A stretch of 64,000 bases of DNA, from NCBI RefSeq assembly GCF_021458635.1, contig NZ_JAIRDQ010000001.1, forward strand, positions 434,001 to 498,000. The letters run 5' to 3'. Within the stretch, counting starts at the first letter, position 1. Each line of letters starts with the position of its first letter. The translations under genes and the position numbers were made by a program. Positions 1-8,551 of the stretch are shown here, in pieces. The DNA comes from Bradyrhizobium monzae (GTDB taxonomy: Bacteria > Pseudomonadota > Alphaproteobacteria > Rhizobiales > Xanthobacteraceae). Under the pieces are notes generated by a model that saw only the letters and a list, made by a program, of their open reading frames with translations, was not told the DNA's origin and did no database searches.

Positions 1-164
1 CCGGCAAGCTGATCCCGATCGACCTGAAGGTCGGCGACCGCGTGCTGTTCGGCAAGTGGTCCGGCACCGAGGTCAAGATCGACAACGTCGATCTGCTGAT
101 CATGAAGGAAAGCGACATCATGGGCGTCCTCGACGTCCCCGCTTCCAAGAAGAAGGCGGCCTAA
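1..164 (+). CDS. groES: GroES co-chaperonin, C-terminal part (5' truncated)
   Basis: The reading frame is open from base 3 to a TAA at 162-164 and gives the last 53 residues of a 10-kDa chaperonin; the start lies before the window. The tail has the GroES features: a [11 protein letters not shown] beta strand, a KIDN turn, [13 protein letters not shown], then a lysine-rich end (KKKAA). GroES forms the heptameric lid on the GroEL folding chamber in the cytoplasm. It sits 45 bases upstream of groEL in the usual operon order. The heat-shock promoter or CIRCE element that may control the pair would be outside the window. Confidence 0.95.
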   Translation, partial: GKLIPIDLKVGDRVLFGKWSGTEVKIDNVDLLIMKESDIMGVLDVPASKKKAA

Positions 165-1850
<1,686 letters not shown>

Positions 1851-1881
1851 TCCAGCCGTTCAGGCACACGACGAAATGCGA

Positions 1882-1905
1882 AACCCCGGCAGCGATGCCG
1901 GGGTT
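1882..1905 (+). terminator. Rho-independent terminator of groESL
   Basis: A nine-base-pair GC-rich stem (AACCCCGGC / GCCGGGGTT) closes a six-base loop and runs into a T-rich stretch, about 30 bases after the groEL stop. Confidence 0.9.
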
Positions 1906-1934
1906 TTTGTTTTGGGGAGCTACTTCTCTCCGCT

Positions 1935-2094
1935 CGTCATTCCGGGGCGGCGCAAAGCGCCGAGCCCGGAATCCATTCCACCCTTTGCTCCTGACCTATC
2001 GAGACTCGATCGTGCGGATGGGACTTCGCATGTAGGAGCTGAGCATGTGGACTAGCGGAGTCCGGGCTCGCGCTTCGCGCGCCCCGGACTGACA
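1935..2094. repeat. Intergenic palindromic repeat (type 1)
   Basis: It fills most of the space between the convergent groEL and lepB genes. The left end (1935-1979) is a palindrome of the form ATTCCGGGGC...GAGCCCGGAAT. The right end (2058-2094) is a second palindrome with TCCGGGCTCGCG and CGCGCCCCGGA arms. A close relative lies at 43781-43889. Such elements are common between genes in Bradyrhizobium-type genomes and may form mRNA 3' hairpins. Confidence 0.75.
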
Positions 2095-2100
2095 GAAGAG

Positions 2101-2847
2101 CTACCCCACCTTCCCCATCCGATCCGGTCGCAGGCCGCCTCGGGAATCGAGCGACCAGAAGATCCGCGTCACCTTGCCGACCAGATTGTCCATCGGAATA
2201 AAACCCATCGCCTGCTTGAAGCGACTATCGGCCGAGTTGTCTCTGTTATCGCCGAGCGCGAAAAAATGGCCGGGAGGCACAGTGAAGACTTCGGTATTGT
2301 CGGCAAAGCCATTGTCGACGCAGTCGTACGTGATGTAGCTCGCACCGTTCGGCATCGTCTCGCGCCAGCGCTTGACCTTGACACCGACCTCGCCGCCGCA
2401 CGCCGACCCGGCGGACACGTCCTTCAGGGCGACACGCGCGACCGGCTTGTCGTTGAGGAAGAGCTGGCCCTGCCGCATCTGAATGCGGTCGCCAGGCAGC
2501 CCGACCACGCGCTTCACATAATCAACGGTAGTGTCCCTCGGCGTCCTGAATACGACGACGTCGCCATAGGCGGGATCAGCGGCGCGGAAGCGGCCTGAGA
2601 TCAATGACGGCGCGAAGGGGAACGAGTAGCGGCCGTAACCGTAGGCGTATTTTGCGGCGAAGACGTAGTCGCCAACCACCAGTGTCGGCATCATCGAGCC
2701 GGACGGGATGTTGAACGGTTGATACAGGAAGATGCGAAACAGGAAGGGCGGCGACCACAACACCGGCACGAGCAGGATCAGGACGACGATCGCCTTCCAT
2801 TCGCTCGATCTGGCCCGCGGCCGGATGGTGTGCTCAAGAGTGGTCAT
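2101..2847 (-). CDS. lepB: Type I signal peptidase (S26 family)
   Basis: Membrane-bound serine protease that removes Sec signal peptides on the periplasmic side. The chosen 248-residue form starts MTTLEHTIRP, preceded by a GGGGCGGGCG stretch; an upstream in-frame start at 2907 would add 20 residues and is less likely. One N-terminal membrane helix (VVLILLVPVLW...) is followed by the Ser box (PSGSMMPTL), the Lys box (DYVKRVVGLPGD) and the conserved GDNRDNSADSR box, so both catalytic dyad residues are present. It is convergent with groEL. It is probably one of several lepB paralogues and has no obvious operon partner. Confidence 0.93.
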   Translation of the reverse strand: MTTLEHTIRPRARSSEWKAIVVLILLVPVLWSPPFLFRIFLYQPFNIPSGSMMPTLVVGDYVFAAKYAYGYGRYSFPFAPSLISGRFRAADPAYGDVVVFRTPRDTTVDYVKRVVGLPGDRIQMRQGQLFLNDKPVARVALKDVSAGSACGGEVGVKVKRWRETMPNGASYITYDCVDNGFADNTEVFTVPPGHFFALGDNRDNSADSRFKQAMGFIPMDNLVGKVTRIFWSLDSRGGLRPDRMGKVG

Positions 2848-2973
2848 CGCCCGCCCCTGCCCAATGAGGTTGTGCACTGAGACTAGCGCAAGTGCTGGCA
2901 CGCGCAAATCCGGGCTTGCCTGAGTTGGTCGTCAGGTTGTCGGGCTGCGTTCAAAGCGGCCGCTCGCCGGCGA

Positions 2974-3807
2974 TCAACCCTGCGCCAGATCCCCGAAGCA
3001 ACGGCGGATCCATTCTATGGTTAGCCGCGTTGCGGCGTCGCGCTTGAGGTGATTTTGCACGAGCAGCCAGACGTCGCGACGTTTCGGCAGCAGCGTCGCG
3101 CGCAGGCGACGATCGCCGAGCAGGTCCGCGCAAACATACTCCGGCAGCACGCCAGCGGCCTGATACGAGCGGATCAGGCTGCGGATGACGCGGACGTTGT
3201 CGGTGACGCAGCGCGCGCGGGCTTGCTTCGTGCGCAGGAATTGCATCTCGGGAATGGCACCGAGTTCGTCCGGATAGGCGCACAGCACTGGCTCGCGCTC
3301 GGTCGTAACAGGCTCGAAATAGTAGATGCGGGTCTCGCCGAGCTTCGAGATCGCGAAGTCGCCCTTGTCGGGCTTGCGCAGCCGGATGGCGAGATCGGCC
3401 TCCCAGCGCGAGAACTTGACGTTCTCGCTCGAGGTGAGGAATTGCAGCGTCAGGCCGGGATTGGTGCGCAGGAAATCGCTCGCGCGCGGCGACAGCACCT
3501 CCTCGGCGACCGTGTTGGTGGAGGCGATGCGCAGGCGTCCCACCGGACCTGCCAGACTCGCACCGACGCGACCGATCTCAGCGGCGTGTGCGGCCATCGC
3601 CTCGACATGCGCCAGCACCGCCTCGCATTGCCGCGTCGGCCTGCGGACACCGTCGGCGGCCTCGAACAGACGCAAACCGAGCGAACGCTCGATGCGCGAC
3701 AGCCTGCGCCCGACCGTCGTCTCGTCGATGCGCAGCCGCGCGCTGGCACCGGCATAGGTGCCTTCGTCCCTGACGGCGGCGATGATGCGCAGATCGTCCC
3801 AGTTCAT
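2974..3807 (-). CDS. LysR-family transcriptional regulator
   Basis: A 277-residue regulator. The N-terminal winged helix-turn-helix (about residues 1-60, MNWDDLRIIAAVRDEGTYA... then ETTVGRRLSRIERSLG) is followed by a LysR-type effector domain. It is divergent from the isochorismatase-fold gene at 3936. The 128 bases between them contain two CTGCAATA copies and an overlapping CTGCATAT-like stretch, a sensible place for its binding site. By the usual LysR logic it probably controls the divergent hydrolase/GST/dehydrogenase set. The inducer cannot be inferred. Confidence 0.9.
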   Translation of the reverse strand: MNWDDLRIIAAVRDEGTYAGASARLRIDETTVGRRLSRIERSLGLRLFEAADGVRRPTRQCEAVLAHVEAMAAHAAEIGRVGASLAGPVGRLRIASTNTVAEEVLSPRASDFLRTNPGLTLQFLTSSENVKFSRWEADLAIRLRKPDKGDFAISKLGETRIYYFEPVTTEREPVLCAYPDELGAIPEMQFLRTKQARARCVTDNVRVIRSLIRSYQAAGVLPEYVCADLLGDRRLRATLLPKRRDVWLLVQNHLKRDAATRLTIEWIRRCFGDLAQG

Positions 3808-3935
3808 CGCTCGAGGTTATACCGGCCGGAGGCCGCCTGCAATAACGCAGCCACCCGCTGCAATATCCCTGCATATCGGCAGGCCGTCCCGCGGCTATGC
3901 TTGCCCAAGGTTTCGCCCCGGAGATTACAAAAACC

Positions 3936-4529
3936 ATGTCGACCGCAAAGACCCTGCTGCAGCTCGCCGGTGCCGATCTCAACCCGCCGCGTCTTGGCAA
4001 CGCCGCGCTGGTGCTGATCGACATCCAGAACGAATATCTCGCGGGCCCGCTCGCCTTGCCCGATGCCAAGCCCGCGATCGTGCGGGCGACCGCGCTATTG
4101 GCGCGGGCCCGCGAGGCCGGAGCCACGATCATCCATATCGCCCATCGCGGCAAGGCGGGCAGCCTGTTCGACCGCGGCGCCGAGCGCGGCGCCATCGTCG
4201 CTGAACTCACGCCCCGTGCCGGCGAGCTGGTGATCGAAAAGGAGCTGCCCAATGCGTTTGCCGGCACGGATTTGCAGGCGCGCCTTGCCGCAACCGACCG
4301 GAAGAACGTCGTGCTGGCCGGCTTCATGACGCATATGTGCGTCAGCTCCACGGCGCGCGCCGCGCTCGACCTCGGCTTTCGCACGACGATCGACGCCGAC
4401 GCTTGCGCCACGCGCGACCTGCCCGACGGCCGCGGCGGCACGCTGGACGCCCGGACCATCCACGAGGTTGCACTCGCCGAGCTATCCGACCGCTTCGCGA
4501 TCATCGCGCGCGGCGACGCGCTGACATAG
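3936..4529 (+). CDS. Cysteine hydrolase, isochorismatase superfamily
   Basis: A 197-residue alpha/beta hydrolase of the isochorismatase/nicotinamidase fold. The presumed catalytic triad is visible: Asp in LVLIDIQNEY (near residue 30), Lys in VIEKELPNAF (near 104) and the nucleophile Cys in MTHMCVSSTAR (near 140). The ATG at 3936 follows GGAG by ten bases and is preferred to an upstream in-frame start at 3897. The substrate is unknown; family members cleave amides, carbamates or vinyl ethers. It lies 12 bases upstream of a GST gene and divergent from a LysR regulator, suggesting a small catabolic or detoxification operon. Confidence 0.88.
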   Translation: MSTAKTLLQLAGADLNPPRLGNAALVLIDIQNEYLAGPLALPDAKPAIVRATALLARAREAGATIIHIAHRGKAGSLFDRGAERGAIVAELTPRAGELVIEKELPNAFAGTDLQARLAATDRKNVVLAGFMTHMCVSSTARAALDLGFRTTIDADACATRDLPDGRGGTLDARTIHEVALAELSDRFAIIARGDALT

Positions 4530-4541
4530 TGGAGCAACGCG

Positions 4542-5180
4542 ATGCTGCAGCTCTATTTCTCGCCGATGGCCTGCTCGCTTGCGAGCCGCATCGCGCTGAT
4601 GGAAGCCGGCCTCGATGCGCGCTATCATCTGGTGCATCTCGCGACCAAGAAGGTCGCGGGCGACGACGGTGATTTTCGCGGCATTTCGTCGAAGGGCGCG
4701 GTGCCGGTCCTGGTGCTTGAAAACGGCGAGCGGCTGACGGAAAGCGCGGCGGTGCTGCAATACATCGCCGACCTGAAGCCAGAGCGCGGCCTTGCGCCGC
4801 GGCCGGGAGAAGCGGATCGCTACCGGCTGCAGGAATGGCTGAGCTTCATCGGCGCCGAGATCCACAAGGCGTTCCTGTTTCCGACTTTCTGGTACAAGGA
4901 CGATGCCTCGCTCGCCAAGCCGCGCGCGCGGATCGCGCAGACATTATCGGTGCCATCTGCGCATCTGGCGGACCGTGAATTCCTCGTTGGTCAACGCTTC
5001 ACCGTTGCGGACGCCCATCTCACCTGGGCCCTGCTGCTGCTACGTGCCGCGGGCGTCGACGTCGCGCAATGGCCGTCGCTGGCTGCCTATCTCGAACGCA
5101 TGCAGGCGCGGCCGATGGTGCGAGAAGCGATTGCCACTGAAGTTGCGCTGCGCAAGACCGTGGCGGCCAGCCCGGCGTGA
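4542..5180 (+). CDS. Glutathione S-transferase
   Basis: A 212-residue cytosolic GST. The thioredoxin-like N-terminal domain (about 1-80) has the bacterial beta-class SPMACS start with a candidate active-site Cys/Ser near residue 11, a KGAVPVLVLENGE cis-proline loop, and the LTESAAVLQYIADL glutathione-binding segment. The helical C-terminal domain carries FTVADAHLTWALLLL. GGAG stands eight bases before the ATG. It is probably cotranscribed with the upstream cysteine hydrolase. It would conjugate glutathione to an unknown electrophile. Confidence 0.92.
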   Translation: MLQLYFSPMACSLASRIALMEAGLDARYHLVHLATKKVAGDDGDFRGISSKGAVPVLVLENGERLTESAAVLQYIADLKPERGLAPRPGEADRYRLQEWLSFIGAEIHKAFLFPTFWYKDDASLAKPRARIAQTLSVPSAHLADREFLVGQRFTVADAHLTWALLLLRAAGVDVAQWPSLAAYLERMQARPMVREAIATEVALRKTVAASPA

Positions 5181-5255
5181 CAGGTCACTGGTGCGGGCGA
5201 TGGCGATTGGGTTAGATCTTGTGACCGACTGAATTTTCACGACGGGAACGAGATC

Positions 5256-6080
5256 ATGACATCGCATGACGCTACGAAGATATTGGCGGGCAAGGTGGCG
5301 CTGGTGACCGGCGCGGGGCGCGGACTCGGGCGCGCCTTTGCAGAGAATCTCGCCGCGCTCGGCGCCGATGTCGCCATCCACGGCATGCGGGAGAACGGGC
5401 CGGCGGAATATGGCGAGGGCACCACGCTGACCGCGGTGGCCGCAGAGATCGGGGAGCAATTTGGCGTCCGCAGCCGGCGCGTGCTCGGCGATCTCACCAA
5501 AGGCGAAGACATCGCGCGCGTGGTGGCCGAGACGGAAGGCGCGCTCGGCCCAATCGACATTCTCGTGCACAATGCCGGCGGCGATATCGCGGCCGCCGGC
5601 GGCAAGCCCGATCCGAACGACGCGGTGAACATTGAGGAGGCCGATGTGCGCGCGGTGCTGGAGCGCAATCTGCTCTCGACCATCCTGACCTGCCAGGCGG
5701 TCGCGAAGGGCATGATGGAGCGGCGGCGTGGCCGCATCGTCACGCTCGGCTCGGTCGCCGCCTTCAAGGGGCGCACCCAGGGCTCGATCTATGCGGTGTC
5801 GAAGGCCGGCGTCACGCATTACACGCGATGCCTGGCCGACCAGCTCCGTCCCTTCGACATCGCCGTCAATTGCATCGCGCCCGGCGACACCCGCACCGGC
5901 CGCTTCCTCGGCACCCGTGCGGTGGACCCGAACCGGATGGTCGAGACCGGCACGCTCGACCGCATCGCGACCGTCGACGAGGTCGCACGCGTCGTCGAGT
6001 TCTTTGCAGGGCCCATGGGTGCGTTCGTCTCCGGCCAGGTGCTGCGGATCGACGGCGGCGGGCAATGCTGGCCGGGCTGA
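5256..6080 (+). CDS. SDR-family NAD(P)-dependent oxidoreductase
   Basis: A 274-residue classical short-chain dehydrogenase. It has the TGAGRGLG dinucleotide-binding loop near residue 17, the LVHNAGG motif near 105, an active-site Ser in TLGSVAAF, and the YAVSK catalytic Tyr-Lys pair near 180. The Arg-rich region after TGAGRGLG does not settle NAD versus NADP. It follows the GST by 75 bases, so it may share that transcript, and it ends at a bidirectional terminator. The substrate cannot be deduced. Confidence 0.92.
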   Translation: MTSHDATKILAGKVALVTGAGRGLGRAFAENLAALGADVAIHGMRENGPAEYGEGTTLTAVAAEIGEQFGVRSRRVLGDLTKGEDIARVVAETEGALGPIDILVHNAGGDIAAAGGKPDPNDAVNIEEADVRAVLERNLLSTILTCQAVAKGMMERRRGRIVTLGSVAAFKGRTQGSIYAVSKAGVTHYTRCLADQLRPFDIAVNCIAPGDTRTGRFLGTRAVDPNRMVETGTLDRIATVDEVARVVEFFAGPMGAFVSGQVLRIDGGGQCWPG

Positions 6081-6105
6081 AAGGGCACGCGCAACACTGA
6101 AAAAG

Positions 6106-6132
6106 AAAAGGGCCGCTGCGAGCGGCCCTTTT
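6106..6132. terminator. Bidirectional rho-independent terminator
   Basis: A perfect 11-bp stem (AAAAGGGCCGC / GCGGCCCTTTT) closes a five-base loop. A-rich and T-rich flanks let it serve both the SDR gene (+) and the convergent DUF2778 gene (-). Confidence 0.92.
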
Positions 6133-6157
6133 GGATTGTCTGGAATTGGCTGAGAGA

Positions 6158-7360
6158 TCAGTCGACCCGCGCCAGCACCGCGAGCTTGCGGATACCCTTG
6201 TTGCGATAGGCGTCGAGGAACGCGTAATAGTCCTTGAACGACACGCAGCCGTTGGAGTCGCCGTTCGGCCCAAGCATGAAGGTGTGCGCAAGCAGACCGT
6301 CACGGCCGTAGATCGCGCTCTCGCCGCCGATCGGTGTCAGCCGCAGCGCCGGCACGCCGTGGAACAGCGCTTCGCGCGGCTTCAGATTGTAGATGTGCGG
6401 CGGGGTCACGCCACGCATGCGCACCCGCGAGGAGCGCGGATCGTCGAGATTGGAGCCGAGGCCGGAATGCGCCTCCAGCTTGGTGCCATCGGGCAGGTAA
6501 ACCGTCTTGGCGGTGATGTCGTAGACCGCGGTATCGCGATCATAGGGCGCCGATCCGCCAAGCATCGGGTTCTGCTCCTTCGGCGCGATCGCCGAGGTCA
6601 CGCTGGCATCGGCCGAAGCATAGGCGAGCAAGCCGCCGGACGGCTCGCGCTTGCCCCAGAGCTTCTCCACCATCGACTGGCGCGGGCCGGTGATCGACAT
6701 CACCGCGGCCTTGGCGCGATCGGCAAAGGACTTTGGCTTGGCTTCAGGCGCCGGCACGATCTGGGCCGGATCGGCCGAGGCGAGCTGCACCGGTGCCTCG
6801 GCGCCGCGCTTGGACTTCGTCACGTCCGCGACCCTGTCGGCAATCCTTTCAGAGACCTTGGCCGGACTCTTCAGCACTTCCGCGACCTTGGCCATGACGG
6901 TCGGCTTCGGCGCTTCCTTGTTGGTATCCTTGGCTTCGGCGACCTTGGTCGCCGGCACAGCACTCGCCGCGTTGGACTCGACACCCTGCGTCGCTGCCGC
7001 GGCAAAGCGCTCGTTGAACATGTCGCGTGAAATCGGTGCCACCACCTGCAGCCGGTCGGGCAGCAGCGCAAAGGTTTCCCGGATTGCCTCGCCTGCCTCG
7101 CGCAGCGCGACCTTGGGTGCGCGCTTGACCACGGGCTCGTCATAGCCGGAGCTGCCGACGGTCGGATAGACGCTGGCCGCGAAGATGTTGTTGTAGACGG
7201 TCCAGCCGGCCAGCACGACGCAGCCGATCACGGCTGCGCCAAGCGCGTTTTGGGTGGTCATTTTCCGGGAAGACTTCCGATGTGAATGTTTGTTCGGATT
7301 CTTGTTCGGATTCTTGGGCTTCCGTGCCGCGTAACTTTGCGCAGCGATACTCGTACTCAT
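6158..7360 (-). CDS. DUF2778 (tlde1-type L,D-transpeptidase-like) envelope protein
   Basis: A 400-residue protein. A basic N-terminus containing an NPNKNPNK repeat leads into one membrane helix (about residues 38-60, AAVIGCVVLAGW). A long Ala/Lys/Pro-rich linker (about 70-260) follows, then a C-terminal DUF2778 domain. That domain shows the paired HSGLG and SNGCVSF motifs; the His and Cys are the presumed catalytic residues of this L,D-transpeptidase-like fold. The topology suggests a membrane-anchored peptidoglycan enzyme. The family includes type VI effectors, but no immunity or secretion gene is nearby. The start at 7360 follows CAAGGCG; an upstream start at 7432 and a downstream Met at 7261 are possible. 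Confidence 0.82.
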   Translation of the reverse strand: MSTSIAAQSYAARKPKNPNKNPNKHSHRKSSRKMTTQNALGAAVIGCVVLAGWTVYNNIFAASVYPTVGSSGYDEPVVKRAPKVALREAGEAIRETFALLPDRLQVVAPISRDMFNERFAAAATQGVESNAASAVPATKVAEAKDTNKEAPKPTVMAKVAEVLKSPAKVSERIADRVADVTKSKRGAEAPVQLASADPAQIVPAPEAKPKSFADRAKAAVMSITGPRQSMVEKLWGKREPSGGLLAYASADASVTSAIAPKEQNPMLGGSAPYDRDTAVYDITAKTVYLPDGTKLEAHSGLGSNLDDPRSSRVRMRGVTPPHIYNLKPREALFHGVPALRLTPIGGESAIYGRDGLLAHTFMLGPNGDSNGCVSFKDYYAFLDAYRNKGIRKLAVLARVD

Positions 7361-7929
7361 TCGCCTTGCATCCAGGACGGTGTCACTCAGTCCCCCTTCG
7401 AAGTGCCGCTGGTCACGTTCCGGAACCAGCATTTCGCAGAGGGTCGGAGCGTCATTAAGGCGACTTTTAGTTAAATGCGGATTAAGTTCTGGCGGATGTG
7501 AGGCCGGCCGTTAGCGCTGTGCCATTTCGAGAAAAAAGCCCGCAGAACTACGGACTTAGGCGAAGCTGTTAACCATAATTCTCGGCCGGTTCGGCACGGT
7601 CGGCGGACGTCTCCGACCGCATCTCTAGACGCACCAACCAAGTCGTTTTCGTGGTGATCAATATCCGGAAGATAGCGGGGAAGCGTTGCGCGAGGCTGGT
7701 GCGGTCAGCGGCAGATGTCAGCAGAACGGCGGCAGCACCCACATCCCACATCGCGCGCAGAGCGCTCACGCGGCACGGCGCCATGACTGAAAGTTGATTG
7801 CGCCGGTCTGGAAATTGCCGCAGCGCAAAATAGCTAAAGACCCCGGCGCTTTTCAACAGCCTCTGCGCGTGATACGGTACCGTATCAACATCGCCTTGAA
7901 CTGTGCCGAGCATGCAAACGGAGGCTGGC
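7361..7929. other. 569-base intergenic region between divergent genes
   Basis: No convincing gene was seen. It separates the DUF2778 gene (-) from the FecR-domain gene (+), so it should hold both promoters. The only strong structure is the 18-bp palindrome at 7870-7887. Small open frames here lack ribosome sites and recognisable composition. Confidence 0.6.
7870..7887. promoter_or_regulatory. 18-bp perfect palindrome upstream of the FecR/cyclase pair
   Basis: TGATACGGTACCGTATCA reads identically on both strands and has no spacer. It ends 42 bases before the FecR-domain gene start at 7930, the typical place for a dimeric repressor or activator site. The regulator that binds it was not identified in the window. 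Confidence 0.6.
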
Positions 7930-8472
7930 ATGAGAGGTTTTTGGCGCGCCGGGTTTTGCGCCCTGGCGTGGACATTTGTGTTGATCGGAGCTGCAACTGC
8001 ACAGCCGGCCGCCAATGCGGGCTGCACGGCATCACCATCGGCCGCAGGAACGCAAACCTGGCGCTGCGACAACGGCATCACGATCGTTGCCGAAAGCGGC
8101 GCCCGATTTGAACTAAACGACGCCAACCGCGACGGACATATTGACTCCGTGGAGTTGAGCAGCAAGGCGTTGCTGGTCGAGGTGCCCAGGAAGCCCGGCG
8201 GCAATCCCTTCAAGGTGCTGACGCCGCAAGCGATCGCCGCTGTGCGCGGCACCAAATGGGCGGTCGATGTCACCGAAGCCAAGACGTCTGTGTTCGTCGC
8301 CAACGGCCGGGTCGGCGTGACCCGCAGGGCGACGCGTGGACGTGGCGCCGTGCTGGGAGCTGGCGAAGGCGTCGACGTCGAAGCGACCGGTCCGCTGACC
8401 GTCAAGACGCTGACCGTCAAGACATGGGGCCAGCCGCGCATCGATGCGCTGATGGCAAGACTGGGTCAATAA
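7930..8472 (+). CDS. Secreted FecR-domain protein
   Basis: A 180-residue protein with an N-terminal signal peptide (GFCALAWTFVLIGAATAQP, cleavage after about residue 24). A FecR-type beta domain follows, with the typical segment VEVPRK...FKVLTPQAIAAVRGTKW and later VFVANGRVGV. GGAGG lies five bases before the ATG at 7930, which decides the start over an upstream in-frame codon. It is followed 79 bases later by a CHASE2-cyclase gene, a pairing that suggests a periplasmic ligand or sensor role for the cyclase. The 3' end carries two tandem duplications: LTVKTLTVKT, and a doubled stop region. Confidence 0.85.
   Translation: MRGFWRAGFCALAWTFVLIGAATAQPAANAGCTASPSAAGTQTWRCDNGITIVAESGARFELNDANRDGHIDSVELSSKALLVEVPRKPGGNPFKVLTPQAIAAVRGTKWAVDVTEAKTSVFVANGRVGVTRRATRGRGAVLGAGEGVDVEATGPLTVKTLTVKTWGQPRIDALMARLGQ
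8394..8423 (+). repeat. 15-bp tandem duplication inside the FecR-domain gene
   Basis: The unit GCTGACCGTCAAGAC occurs twice head to tail, giving LTVKT twice in the protein. It keeps the reading frame. Confidence 0.9.
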
Positions 8473-8487
8473 GACTGGGTCAATAAG
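8459..8487 (+). repeat. 14-bp tandem duplication spanning the FecR-gene stop codon
   Basis: The unit GACTGGGTCAATAA occurs twice in a row. The first copy contains the TAA at 8470-8472 and the second copy repeats it at 8484-8486, out of frame with the gene. It looks like a recent slippage or duplication event. Confidence 0.9.
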
Positions 8488-8551
8488 GCTCGGACGTCGC
8501 GACCTGCTGAGACAGGCCCCGACAACAACAAGAAGATTGCAGTACGACGGA

